A stretch of DNA of 64,000 bases from Rhodobacter sp. (GTDB lineage: Bacteria > Pseudomonadota > Alphaproteobacteria > Rhodobacterales > Rhodobacteraceae): contig JACKKF010000002.1 of NCBI GenBank assembly GCA_020637555.1, positions 124,001 to 188,000 of the forward strand, written 5' to 3'. The notes under the pieces were generated by a model. It was not told where the DNA came from. It made no database searches and worked only from the letters and a program-made list of their open reading frames with translations. Position 1 is the first letter of the stretch, and each line of letters begins with the position of its first letter. Below, piece after piece: positions 18,433 through 27,367 of this stretch. A program made the translations under genes and the position numbers.

Positions 18433-19002
18433 ATGAGCACCGCGCCGATGAAATTCCCCTCGATCGAACCCGATGACGTGGTCATCCCCGAAGGCAAGAC
18501 CCTGGAAAGCTGGATCAAGAGCCGCACCGCCACCTATGCCACGCGCACGCTGGACTGGGACGCGCTGAAGTTCCAGGCCGATTACGACCCGGTCTATCGC
18601 CGTGCGCAGATGCGGTATGTGGGCACCGGGGCAACCGGGGTCGACGCCGACGAAAACGTCGTGCCGGCCGAGCATTTCACCTTTTCCACGATGGTGCTGC
18701 CGGCCGGGTGCGAAGGCCCGCTGCACATTCATCGCGACGCCGAGGAAATCTTCTTCATCCTGAAGGGTCACAAGATCCGCTTCTTCATCGAGCACAAGGG
18801 CGAGATGGTCGAAACCGTCCTGACCGAACGCGACCTGGTGTCCGTTCCGCCCGGGGTCTATCGGGGCCTCAGGAACGAGGGCATCGAAGAGGCCCTGATG
18901 TGTGTGCTGATCGGCAATCCCAAACCGGTGACGCCGACCTATCCGCCTGAGCACCCGGTCGCCAAGATCCCGCGGCCCAAAGGGTCGAAGGCCGCCGGTT
19001 GA
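18433..19002 (+). CDS. cupin-domain protein
   Basis: Single-domain cupin of 189 residues. Cupin motif 1 is GPLHIHRDAEEIFFILKG near 97-114 with the His and Glu ligands, and motif 2 is the VSVPPGVYRGLRN region near 137-149. Motif 2 has no obvious His, so metal binding may be weak or use other residues. AGGAG precedes the ATG at 18433. It sits between the importer and the Rieske oxygenase. A role as ring-modifying dioxygenase, isomerase or ligand sensor is possible; the sequence does not decide. Confidence 0.88.
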   Translation: MSTAPMKFPSIEPDDVVIPEGKTLESWIKSRTATYATRTLDWDALKFQADYDPVYRRAQMRYVGTGATGVDADENVVPAEHFTFSTMVLPAGCEGPLHIHRDAEEIFFILKGHKIRFFIEHKGEMVETVLTERDLVSVPPGVYRGLRNEGIEEALMCVLIGNPKPVTPTYPPEHPVAKIPRPKGSKAAG

Positions 19003-19105
19003 GACACTGGCCGGGACGGGTGCATCGCCTGTCCCTGGCCTGACGCGCCCACGGGACGGGCATGCCGCCCGCCTCATTCCCGCACTCCAGCTGCAAGGGG
19101 TCCCC

Positions 19106-20149
19106 ATGACCGCCACACCCGACAAGAAAGCCCTGATCGAAGAGCGTGTGAACACCGGCCTGCTGGGCCAATGGTATCCCGTCGCCAAATCGGTCGAGAT
19201 CAAGTCGACGAAACCTTATGGTGCCGTTCTGCTGGGCCAGAAGCTGGTCCTGTGGCGTGGCGCCGACGGGACGATCAAGTGCATCGAGGATTTCTGCCCC
19301 CATCGGGGCGCCCCGCTGAGCTATGGCGAAATCCACGAGGGCAACATCGGGTGCCGCTATCATGGCGTCATCGTCGATGGCGAAGGGGTCGTTCAACGCG
19401 TTCCCGCGATGCCGGAATGCGCGCTGGAAGGGCGCAAGGCGCTGAAATCGTTTCATGTCACCGAACGGTTCGATGCCGTGTTCGTCTACGTCCCCTCGCT
19501 CACGCAACCCGAGCCGCCAGACCTGGTCATGCCGCCCGAACTGACCGGCGGGGAATGGACCGGGTTTCTCTGCACCTCGGTATGGGAGGCGAACTACCGC
19601 TACGCGCTGGACAATCTCGCCGACCCGATGCACGGCTGCTATCTGCATTCCGAAAGCTTCACCCTGGCCTATGGCTCGAAACAGGACCTGATGAAGCTGG
19701 ACAAGACGGACCACGGTTTCCACGTCTCGCGCGTGGGGCAGGTGGGGGACAATTTCGACTGGTCGGAATTCGTCGTGCATCCCGGCAACATGTATTGCTT
19801 CCTGGACATTCCCTATCCGCCGGCCGCCGGGCCCGGGGGCAACATGCGGATCGTCGGGTTCACCACCCCGGTCGATGCGACCACCTGCAAGGTCTTTTTC
19901 TGGCGCCTTCGCAAGGTGTCGGGGCTTGCGGCGGAAAGCTGGCGGTTCCTCTATCGCGCGGTTCTCGAGGAGCATCACTGGAACGTCCTGGAACAGGACC
20001 GGGTCATGCTGGAAGGGATGCCGGATGACGCCCGCAAGCGCGAGATGCTGTATCAGCACGATCTGGGTGTCAGCCGCATCCGGCAGGTCCTGACGCGCGC
20101 GGCCAAGGAACAGATCGAGGCCGAGTTGGCCCAGGTGGCGGCGGAATGA
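19106..20149 (+). CDS. Rieske non-heme iron oxygenase, alpha subunit
   Basis: Terminal oxygenase of a Rieske system, 347 residues. The Rieske [2Fe-2S] ligands are Cys64, His66, Cys83 and His86. The mononuclear iron site is N170-L-A-D173-P-M-H176-G-C-Y-L-H181. The length and lack of a beta subunit place it with the O-demethylase/phthalate-oxygenase-like group that acts on aromatic acids or N-heterocycles. Electrons probably come from the FprA-like reductase and flavodoxin at the end of the operon, because no ferredoxin gene is present. A 103-base gap precedes it, with AAGGGG before the ATG; its stop overlaps the next start. Confidence 0.94.
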   Translation: MTATPDKKALIEERVNTGLLGQWYPVAKSVEIKSTKPYGAVLLGQKLVLWRGADGTIKCIEDFCPHRGAPLSYGEIHEGNIGCRYHGVIVDGEGVVQRVPAMPECALEGRKALKSFHVTERFDAVFVYVPSLTQPEPPDLVMPPELTGGEWTGFLCTSVWEANYRYALDNLADPMHGCYLHSESFTLAYGSKQDLMKLDKTDHGFHVSRVGQVGDNFDWSEFVVHPGNMYCFLDIPYPPAAGPGGNMRIVGFTTPVDATTCKVFFWRLRKVSGLAAESWRFLYRAVLEEHHWNVLEQDRVMLEGMPDDARKREMLYQHDLGVSRIRQVLTRAAKEQIEAELAQVAAE

Positions 20150-20886
20150 TGCTGGCCGGCCGCACCCTGCTGATCACCGGCGCGGCGCGCGGTCTGGGGC
20201 GCGAGATCGCGCGCACCTGCGCCGCCGAAGGCGCGCGGCTGGTGCTGGCCGACATCGACCTGCCGGGCGTTCAGGCGACGGCGGAAACCGTCGGCGCCCG
20301 CGCTGTCCCTGTCGATCTGGGCGACGCCGGGTCGATCTCGGCGCTGGCGGCCTCGATCGCGGCGCACGAGGGCGGTCTGCACGCCTTGATCAACAACGGC
20401 GCGGTTGCGACGGATGTCGGCGGCATGGGGTTCGAGGACATCGAGCTGGAGCTGTGGGACCGGGTGATGCGCGTCAACGTGCGCGGCACCTGGCTGATGA
20501 CCCGCGCCGTGGCGCCGATGCTCAGGGCGGCGGGGACGGGCCGGGTCGTCAACGTGGCCTCGGACACCGCGCTGTGGGGGGCGCCGAACCTGTTGTCCTA
20601 CACCGCGTCCAAGGGCGCGGTGATGGCGATGACCCGGTCGTTGGCGCGCGAATTGGGCAAGGACCGCGTCGGCGTGACCTGTGTCGCGCCGGGTATCCTG
20701 ACCACCGAAAGCACCGACTACGTTCCCGAGGCGCGCCACCGCCTCTATGCCGAAGGCCGGGCCATCCCGGGCCCGCAGTCGGCCGACGAGATCACCGGCA
20801 CCATCGCCTTTCTGGCCTCCGAGGCCGCGCTGACGCTCACGGGGCAGGTGCTGCCGGTCAACAACGGGTTCGTGTTCAATGCCTGA
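20146..20886 (+). CDS. short-chain dehydrogenase/reductase (classical SDR)
   Basis: NAD(P)-dependent oxidoreductase, 246 residues. The cofactor motif is TGAARGLG near 12-19, NNGA near 83-86, a catalytic Ser in VNVASD, and Tyr/Lys in YTASK near 151-155, so it should be active. The acidic residue after the second strand (VLADID) favours NAD+. It is probably a diol or alcohol dehydrogenase step following the oxygenase, such as cis-diol to catechol. The start overlaps the oxygenase stop (ATGATG). Confidence 0.92.
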   Translation: MMLAGRTLLITGAARGLGREIARTCAAEGARLVLADIDLPGVQATAETVGARAVPVDLGDAGSISALAASIAAHEGGLHALINNGAVATDVGGMGFEDIELELWDRVMRVNVRGTWLMTRAVAPMLRAAGTGRVVNVASDTALWGAPNLLSYTASKGAVMAMTRSLARELGKDRVGVTCVAPGILTTESTDYVPEARHRLYAEGRAIPGPQSADEITGTIAFLASEAALTLTGQVLPVNNGFVFNA

Positions 20887-21697
20887 TTGGGTCGATCATG
20901 TCCTGGACGGCATCGCCTGGCGTGAACGCCCGGGCCCGGGGCCGGTGCTGGTCTGTCTGCACGGCATCGGGTCGCGCGCCTGGGGATGGGATGGCCTGGC
21001 CAGCCGCCTGCCGGATTGGCGGCTGATCGCCTGGGATGCGCCCGGCTATGGCGTGTCGGCGCCGCTGGACCGGGACTGGCCCGTCGCGCGCGACTATGCC
21101 GATGCCCTGGAACGCCTGACAAAAGCCCTGGAATTGTCAGACTTTCACCTGGTCGGGCACTCGCTCGGCACGTTGATCGGGGCATCTTATGCACGAAATT
21201 ATCCACAGGCCGTCAAAAGCCTGACATTAGTGTCCTGCGCCCAGGGCGGCGGCCTGACGCCGGGCGAAACCCTTGAGCAGCGTCATCAGATGCGCATCGA
21301 CGATCTGCAAGAACTTGGTGCACAAGAATTTTCCAAAGCACGCGCGCCGCGCCTGATCTTTCGGCCCGAGGCGAATCCCGCCCTGGTTGCGGCCGCTCAG
21401 CAGGCGATGGCCAGCGTGACCCTCCAGGGTTATGCACAGGCCGTGCGGATGCTTGCCTCGGGTGATCTGGCGCAGGATTGCAGCAAGCTGTCCACAGCCA
21501 CGGCGGTTCTCGTCGGCGCCGAGGACCTGGTGACCCCGCCGGACCAATCCCGGCGCGCGCATCGCCTGCTGGCGAACCCTGTCTCGCTGACGCTGGTGCC
21601 CGATTGCGGCCATGCCTTGCCGCTGCAGGCGCCCGGTGCCTTGGCCGATATCCTGATCGCGCAGGCCGCCTGCGCCCCCAAAGGAGCGATCCTATGA
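20879..21697 (+). CDS. alpha/beta hydrolase
   Basis: Alpha/beta-hydrolase fold, 272 residues. The oxyanion-hole segment is CLHGIGSRAWGW near 26-37, the nucleophile Ser95 is in GHSLG, the acid is probably Asp in GAEDLVTP, and the His is in CGHALP near 246. Next to an extradiol dioxygenase it may hydrolyse the C-C bond of a ring-cleavage product (MhpC/BphD role) or an ester. Part of the gene (about 21120-21340) is noticeably less GC-rich than its neighbours. It overlaps the SDR gene by eight bases and the VOC gene by four. Confidence 0.92.
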   Translation: MPDWVDHVLDGIAWRERPGPGPVLVCLHGIGSRAWGWDGLASRLPDWRLIAWDAPGYGVSAPLDRDWPVARDYADALERLTKALELSDFHLVGHSLGTLIGASYARNYPQAVKSLTLVSCAQGGGLTPGETLEQRHQMRIDDLQELGAQEFSKARAPRLIFRPEANPALVAAAQQAMASVTLQGYAQAVRMLASGDLAQDCSKLSTATAVLVGAEDLVTPPDQSRRAHRLLANPVSLTLVPDCGHALPLQAPGALADILIAQAACAPKGAIL

Positions 21698-22614
21698 GCA
21701 ACCATCTTGTCGGGGCCCTGCGCGGTATCGTCATGCGCGCCCCGGGCATCACCGCCACCAAAGGCTTCTATACCGAGACCTGGGGTCTCGATCTGGCCGC
21801 CGAGGAGCCGGGCACCGTCTGGCTGCGCGGCACCGGCGCGAACGCCTTCCTGTATGGCCTGACCGAAGGACCGGTCTACGGGATCGCCTATGTCGACTTT
21901 GCCATGGACGACCGCGACCAGGTCAACCGGCTGCACGCCCATGCCAGCGCCCAGGGCGCGACCGTGCTGGGGGAACCCGGTGCTTTCGACGACTGGGTCG
22001 GCGGCTGGGGGTTCGAGATCCTGGACCCCGATCATCGCCGCCTGCGGTTCCGCGCCGAGGCCCGCACCCTGCCCGAGGCGCCCCAATGGGCGCGCCCGCG
22101 CAAGGTCAGCCATGTCGTGCTGAACACCCCGGACATGGACGGGGTCGAAGCGTGGTATATTCGCACCTTGGGGTTTCGCGTGTCCGATTACAGCGCCGAC
22201 CAGATGGTGTTCCTGCGCTGCGCCTCGGATCACCATTCGATCGCGCTGGTGCGGGGCCATTATCCCAGCGTGAATCATGTGGCCTTCGAACTGCCGACGA
22301 TCAACGAATTCATGCGGTCGATCGGGCGGATGCGCGAAAAGGGTATCGTGCCGACCTGGGGACCGGGACGGCATGGACCGGGGAACAATCCCTTCGCCTA
22401 TTTCGTCTCGCCCTCGGGTTTCTGCATCGAGTTCACCAGCGAGTTGCAGCAGATCGACGAGGCCACGCACGAGGCGCAGGTCTGGCCGCGCGACGTGCCC
22501 GAGAAGATGGACCAGTGGATGACCGCCGGCGCGCCGACCGCCGCGCAGCGCGCGGTGATGCAGGGGCGCCCCGATCCGGGCTATCCCGAGCTCGCCCGGG
22601 GAGATCAGGCATGA
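21694..22614 (+). CDS. VOC-family extradiol ring-cleavage dioxygenase
   Basis: Two-module vicinal-oxygen-chelate protein, 306 residues, the length of type I extradiol dioxygenases such as BphC. The 2-His-1-carboxylate iron site is visible in the C-terminal module: His140 (KVSHVVLN), His195 (VNHVAFEL) and Glu246 (FCIEF). The N-terminal module lacks a full triad, as in the family. It should open a catechol-like ring, probably the product of the Rieske enzyme and SDR steps. It has AAGGAG before the ATG and overlapping ATGA junctions on both sides. Confidence 0.9.
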   Translation: MSNHLVGALRGIVMRAPGITATKGFYTETWGLDLAAEEPGTVWLRGTGANAFLYGLTEGPVYGIAYVDFAMDDRDQVNRLHAHASAQGATVLGEPGAFDDWVGGWGFEILDPDHRRLRFRAEARTLPEAPQWARPRKVSHVVLNTPDMDGVEAWYIRTLGFRVSDYSADQMVFLRCASDHHSIALVRGHYPSVNHVAFELPTINEFMRSIGRMREKGIVPTWGPGRHGPGNNPFAYFVSPSGFCIEFTSELQQIDEATHEAQVWPRDVPEKMDQWMTAGAPTAAQRAVMQGRPDPGYPELARGDQA

Positions 22615-23399
22615 AACCGCCTTTTGACGGTCAGGTCGCGGTGGTGACGGGCGGCAGTTCGGGCATCGGGCTGGCAACCGTGCGGCTGCTTCTCGAACAG
22701 GGCGCGTCGGTCGCCTTCTGCGCGCGGGGCGAGGGACGGCTGCGCGATGTCGCCGCCGTGCTGGCGCGCGATTTTGGCGAGGCGCGCGTGCTGGCGCAGC
22801 CGGTGAACGTGCTGGACGCCGCCAGCGTCAACGCGTTTGCGGCCGCAGTCGAGGCACGCTTTGGCGGATGCGACCTCCTGGTCAACAACGCCGGACAGGG
22901 CCGGGTCAGCACCTTTGCCGACACCTCGGATGACGATTGGCGCGCCGAATATGATCTGAAGCTGTTCAGCCAGATCAACCCGACCCGTGCCTTCCTGCCA
23001 ATGCTGCGCGCCGCCAAGGGCGCGATCGTCGCGGTCAATTCGTTGCTGGCCTACCAGCCCGAAAAGCACATGGTCTGCACGGCATCGGCCCGCGCTGGGG
23101 TTCAGAACCTGTTGAAATCCCTCAGTATCGAGTTCGCACCTGATGTGCGCGTGAACTCGATCCTGCTGGGTCTGGTCGGCTCTGGCCAATGGACGCGCCG
23201 CTTTGCCGCCCGCGAAGATCAGTCCGTCAGCCGCGAGGACTGGTATGCGGATCTGGCCCGCACCAAGGGCATTCCGCTGGGCCGCCTGGGCGACCCGGCC
23301 GAGGCCGCCGCCGCCATCGCCTTTCTCGGCTCGCGCGCGGCCAGCTACATCACCGGCGCCCAGCTCGAGGTTTCGGGCGGTCTGTCGCGTCATATCTGA
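22611..23399 (+). CDS. SDR-fold protein lacking the catalytic Tyr/Lys
   Basis: SDR fold of 262 residues with an intact cofactor motif TGGSSGIG near 13-20, NNAG near 88-91 and a Ser in VNSLLA. The YxxxK position reads C156-T-A-S-A160-R, so both catalytic residues are replaced. It may have lost dehydrogenase activity, act by another mechanism, or serve as a binding or regulatory partner. It is translationally coupled to the VOC gene upstream, and the ThDP enzyme gene starts 11 bases later. Confidence 0.9.
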   Translation: MKPPFDGQVAVVTGGSSGIGLATVRLLLEQGASVAFCARGEGRLRDVAAVLARDFGEARVLAQPVNVLDAASVNAFAAAVEARFGGCDLLVNNAGQGRVSTFADTSDDDWRAEYDLKLFSQINPTRAFLPMLRAAKGAIVAVNSLLAYQPEKHMVCTASARAGVQNLLKSLSIEFAPDVRVNSILLGLVGSGQWTRRFAAREDQSVSREDWYADLARTKGIPLGRLGDPAEAAAAIAFLGSRAASYITGAQLEVSGGLSRHI

Positions 23400-23409
23400 G
23401 GGGGACTCG

Positions 23410-25080
23410 ATGAAAATGGACACCAGCGTGACGGTCGAGACCGTCGGCGAATTCATCGCCCGCTATCTGGCCGAGATCGGCACCGAGGTCATGTTCGGCG
23501 TGATCTCGATCCACAACATGCCGATCCTGGATGCGGTCGCCCGTCAGGGACGCATCCGCTTTGTTCCCGCGCGCGGCGAAGCCGGGGCGATGAACATGGC
23601 CGATGCCTATGCCCGCGTGTCCGGCAAGCTGGGGGTTGTCATCACCTCGACCGGCACGGCGGCGGGGAACGCGGCCGGCGCCCAGGTCGAGGCCCTGACA
23701 GCCGGCACGCCGCTGTTGCACATCACCGCGACGGTCGATCTGGCCTTTGCCGACCGCGACCGCGCGCCGATCCACGACGTGCCGCGGCAACACGAGATGC
23801 TCAAGGGCATCTCGAAGACCTATGTGCGGATGTGGAGCGCGGGCGGTGCGATCGGCGCGCTGACCGCGGCGGTGTCGGCGGCCATCTCGGCCCCGACAGG
23901 CCCGGTGGCACTGGAAATTCCGGTGGATGTGCAGCGCGCGCGGATGGAAGGCGCAGCGCCGGTGTTTTCGCCCGAGCCCCAGCGTCCGCGCGTATCCGAC
24001 GCCGCGCTGGATGCGCTGGCCGAGATGATCCTCAAGGCGCGCCGCCCGATGGTCTGGTTGGGCGGCGGGGCGCGGGGCGCCTGCGCCGAGGCGATGGATC
24101 TGGTGAATCGCGGCTTTGCCGCCGTCACCTCGACCCAGGGGCGCGGTGTCGTTCCTGAGGACCACCCGGCCAATCTGGGGGCGTTCAACATGACGCCCGA
24201 GGCGCAGGCGCTCTATGCCCGGTCGGATTTCATGCTGGTCGTGGGCTCGCGTCTGCGTGGCAACGAGACGCTGAACAACGCCATGCGCCTGCCGCGACCG
24301 TTGGCACAGATCGATGCCGAACCCACGCAGGGCGGGCGCAACTATCCGGTCGATCTGTTCGCGCATGGCGATGCGGCCGAAACCTTGCGCCGCCTGCTGG
24401 ACCGCCTGCCGGCCAAGCTCGATGTGGACCCGAACCTGGCCTTTGACGTGGCCGCGGCCCGCGCCCAGTCCGAAGGCACCTTGCGGGCGCGCCTCGGTCC
24501 CTATGAGGCGCTGGCGGAAACGCTGTGCGCGCGCGTGGCCGAGGGGCGCCACCCCTGGGTGCGCGATGTCACGATCTCGAATTCGACCTTTGGCAACCGC
24601 TATGTGCGGGTGGCCGAACCGCGCCTGGGCGTTCATGCGCTGGGGGGCGGCATCGGGCAGGGGGTGGCGATGGGCATCGGCGCGGCCGTGGCCGCCGACC
24701 GCAAAGCCATCGTTCTGCTGGGCGACGGCGGCACGCAACTGGGCATCGCCGAGCTGATCACCGCGGTCGAGGAACAGGCCCCCCTGGTCTATGTGCTGAT
24801 GAACGACAAGGCCTATGGCGTGATCCGCAACATCCAGGATGCGCAATACGACAGCCGCTATCACTATTCGGCGCTGCACACGCCCGATTTCGCCGCGCAT
24901 TGCGCCTCGATCGGGTTGGCGCATCGCAAGGTGGCAAAGGTGGCCGACTTCGCGGGCGTGCTGGACGCCGCGCTGGCCGAACCCGGCCCGGTTCTGATCG
25001 AGGTGGACATGATCGCCATCGGTCCCTTTGCCGAAAGTTTCGCAGGTCCGCCCGCGGGCGCCGCCGGAAAGGTCGCGTGA
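23410..25080 (+). CDS. thiamine diphosphate-dependent decarboxylase/lyase (acetolactate synthase-like)
   Basis: ThDP enzyme of 556 residues with the usual three domains. The catalytic Glu57 is in ARGEAGA, a central domain lies around 190-330, and the cofactor motif runs from G438-D439-G through Asn465 (MND), 26 residues after the Asp. The closest look is acetolactate-synthase/benzoylformate-decarboxylase-like. A 2-oxo acid decarboxylation or carboligation fits the aldehyde dehydrogenase two genes later. GAGGGGGA precedes the ATG at 23410; the stop overlaps the next start. Confidence 0.92.
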   Translation: MKMDTSVTVETVGEFIARYLAEIGTEVMFGVISIHNMPILDAVARQGRIRFVPARGEAGAMNMADAYARVSGKLGVVITSTGTAAGNAAGAQVEALTAGTPLLHITATVDLAFADRDRAPIHDVPRQHEMLKGISKTYVRMWSAGGAIGALTAAVSAAISAPTGPVALEIPVDVQRARMEGAAPVFSPEPQRPRVSDAALDALAEMILKARRPMVWLGGGARGACAEAMDLVNRGFAAVTSTQGRGVVPEDHPANLGAFNMTPEAQALYARSDFMLVVGSRLRGNETLNNAMRLPRPLAQIDAEPTQGGRNYPVDLFAHGDAAETLRRLLDRLPAKLDVDPNLAFDVAAARAQSEGTLRARLGPYEALAETLCARVAEGRHPWVRDVTISNSTFGNRYVRVAEPRLGVHALGGGIGQGVAMGIGAAVAADRKAIVLLGDGGTQLGIAELITAVEEQAPLVYVLMNDKAYGVIRNIQDAQYDSRYHYSALHTPDFAAHCASIGLAHRKVAKVADFAGVLDAALAEPGPVLIEVDMIAIGPFAESFAGPPAGAAGKVA

Positions 25081-25892
25081 TGCATCTGGGACTGATCGGA
25101 TACGGGAACATCGCCCGCACACTGATGGGGGTTCTGGCGCGCGAAAACGCCGCGATCACCCAGGTCAGCGTCCTCTCGCTGCCCGAGTTCGCCGCCGCCA
25201 CCCGCGCCGCATTGGCGCAGGATTACACAGGCAAGGCAATGGTTTACGCCGATTCCCCGGCGCTGATCGACGCGCGGCCCGATCTGGTGGTCGAATGCGC
25301 GGGCCATGCCGCCGTGCAGGCCCATGCGACCGCCTGTCTGCGCGCCGGGATCGAAACCGTCATCGTCTCGATCGGGGCGCTGGCGGATGCGACGCTGCTG
25401 GCCGCGGTCGAACAGGCCGCGGCGGCGGGCGGCGCGCGCATCGTGTTGCCGGCCGGGGCGATCGGCGGCGTCGACATCCTGTCGGCGCTGCGCCCCTCGG
25501 GGATCGACAGCGTCACCTATTCCGGCCGCAAACCGCCGATGGCCTGGTCGGGCACCCCGGCCGAGGACCTCGTGGACCTGGCCGCGCTGACCGAGGAGAC
25601 CGTGTTCTTTTCCGGCAATGCCCGGGACGCGGCCACGCAGTATCCCAAGAATGCCAATGTCGCCGCGACGCTCGCGCTGGCCGGGTTGGGGTTCGAGGGC
25701 ACGCAGGTGCGTCTGATCGCCGACCCCGCCGTCACCCGGAACATCCACGAATATACCGTCCAGGCGGGGGCCGCGAGCTACACCATCCGGATCGAGGGGA
25801 ACCCCTCGCCGGACAATCCCAAGACCTCGGTCACGACGGTCTATTCCGTCGCGCGCGAGGTGTTGAACCGAACCCGAAAGGTGGCGATATGA
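25080..25892 (+). CDS. L-aspartate dehydrogenase-like protein (NadX/DUF108 family)
   Basis: 270 residues, with an N-terminal Rossmann domain (GLIGYGNIARTL, 4-15) and a C-terminal AspDH domain with YPKNANVAATLALAG near 193 and NIHEYTVQ near 223. The last two match the active-site signatures of aspartate dehydrogenases. The known reaction is NAD(P)-linked interconversion of aspartate with oxaloacetate and ammonia. From memory, the P. aeruginosa homologue PA3505, in a similar cluster, was shown to be an aspartate dehydrogenase. Its role in an aromatic operon is unclear: deamination of a nitrogen-bearing intermediate, or a changed specificity. Confidence 0.9.
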   Translation: MHLGLIGYGNIARTLMGVLARENAAITQVSVLSLPEFAAATRAALAQDYTGKAMVYADSPALIDARPDLVVECAGHAAVQAHATACLRAGIETVIVSIGALADATLLAAVEQAAAAGGARIVLPAGAIGGVDILSALRPSGIDSVTYSGRKPPMAWSGTPAEDLVDLAALTEETVFFSGNARDAATQYPKNANVAATLALAGLGFEGTQVRLIADPAVTRNIHEYTVQAGAASYTIRIEGNPSPDNPKTSVTTVYSVAREVLNRTRKVAI

Positions 25893-27367
25893 CCGAGCTT
25901 CCCGACGGGCGCCTCTATCTGGCCGGGCAATGGGTTGCGGGCGAGGGCGCCGAGATCACCTCGATTTTCCCGGCGGACGGCAGCGTCAACCAGGTGCTGA
26001 AGGGCGCCAGCGCCGCCCAGACCGACACGGCCATCGAGGCCGCGGCCCGGGCGCAATCCGATCCCGCCTGGCGGGGCATGAAGCCGCACGAACGCGCGCG
26101 CCTGCTGACCCGCATCGCCGACGGGATCGAGGCCAATATCGCCCGCATCAGCCAGATCCAGAGCCGCGACACCGGCAAGACCCTGCGCGAAACGGCGGCG
26201 CTGGCCGGTTCGGCGGCCGGAACCTTCCGCTACATGGCGGCCGCGCTTGAAACGCTCGATGACACGCTGACCGTGCCACGCGGGGATTATCTGACGATGT
26301 CCGTGCATGAGCCGCTGGGCGTTGTCGGCGCGATCACGCCCTGGAATTCGCCCATCGCGTCGGACGCGCAAAAGGTCGCGCCGGCGCTGGCGGCGGGCAA
26401 TGCGGTGGTCCTGAAACCCGCCAGCTGGTCGCCGCTGACCGCGCTGGAACTGGCTCGCATCATCGAGGGCGCGGGCCTGCCCAGGGGGCTGTTCTCGGTG
26501 CTGCCCGGGTCAGGGCGCGAGGTTGGCAATCGCCTGGTCGAACACCCGCTGGTGCGCAAGATCAGCTTCACCGGCGGCACCGCGACGGGGCGCGTCATTG
26601 CCGCGCAGGCCGCGGCAAAACTGATGCCGGTATCGCTGGAACTGGGGGGCAAGTCACCGACCATCGTCTTTGCCGATGCCGACCTGGATCTGGCGGTCGC
26701 GGGGATCCTGTACGGGATCTTCAGCTCGACCGGGCAAAGCTGCATCGCGGGGTCACGGCTGTTCGTGCAGCGCGCGGTGCATGAGGACTTCGTGGCCCGT
26801 CTGGTTGCGGCGACCCGGCGCCTGGTCGTGGGGCATCCCTTTGACGCGCAGACGCAGGTCGCGCCGCTGATCCACCAGGATCACCGCGAGGCGGTCGCGG
26901 GCCATGTCGCCCGCGCGGTTGCCGACGGGGCCCAGGTCCTGTGCGGTGGCGCCGCGCCCGACGAGGCTGCGCTGCAAAAGGGCAGCTACTACTTGCCGAC
27001 GATCCTGTCGGGGCTGCCGAACACCGCCGCGCTGTGCCGCGACGAGGTCTTTGGCCCCGTGCTGGCGGTTCTGCCCTTTGACGACGAAGACGATGTGATC
27101 GCCCAGGCCGAGGATAACGCCTATGGCCTGGCCTGCGGGATCTGGACGCGCGATTTCCCGCGGGCCTATCGGGTGGCAAGGGCGATCACCACCGGCACGG
27201 TCTGGATCAACACCTACAAGCAGTTCTCGATCTCGACGCCCTTCGGGGGCGAGAAGGATGCGGGACTTGGCCGCGAAAAGGGGCGCGAGGGGATCCGCGC
27301 CTACATGGCGCAAAAGTCGCTCTATGTCGATCTGACCGGGCGCCCGCATCCCTGGGCGAGGCTCTGA
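25889..27367 (+). CDS. NAD(P)-dependent aldehyde dehydrogenase
   Basis: ALDH-superfamily enzyme of 492 residues. Visible are PWNSP near 150, the active Glu in LELGGKSP near 252, the catalytic Cys in GQSCIAGSR near 286, and EVFGPVLAV near 385. It should oxidise an aldehyde made by the decarboxylase or by ring-cleavage steps to the acid. Overlapping ATGA/TGATG junctions on both sides couple it to the AspDH-like and reductase genes. Confidence 0.95.
   Translation: MTELPDGRLYLAGQWVAGEGAEITSIFPADGSVNQVLKGASAAQTDTAIEAAARAQSDPAWRGMKPHERARLLTRIADGIEANIARISQIQSRDTGKTLRETAALAGSAAGTFRYMAAALETLDDTLTVPRGDYLTMSVHEPLGVVGAITPWNSPIASDAQKVAPALAAGNAVVLKPASWSPLTALELARIIEGAGLPRGLFSVLPGSGREVGNRLVEHPLVRKISFTGGTATGRVIAAQAAAKLMPVSLELGGKSPTIVFADADLDLAVAGILYGIFSSTGQSCIAGSRLFVQRAVHEDFVARLVAATRRLVVGHPFDAQTQVAPLIHQDHREAVAGHVARAVADGAQVLCGGAAPDEAALQKGSYYLPTILSGLPNTAALCRDEVFGPVLAVLPFDDEDDVIAQAEDNAYGLACGIWTRDFPRAYRVARAITTGTVWINTYKQFSISTPFGGEKDAGLGREKGREGIRAYMAQKSLYVDLTGRPHPWARL

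Noticed and set aside
21199..21207. Exact DnaA-box sequence TTATCCACA.
   Set aside because: A single copy inside the alpha/beta hydrolase gene, with no cluster, AT-rich unwinding region or replication gene nearby. Chance match in a slightly less GC-rich patch.
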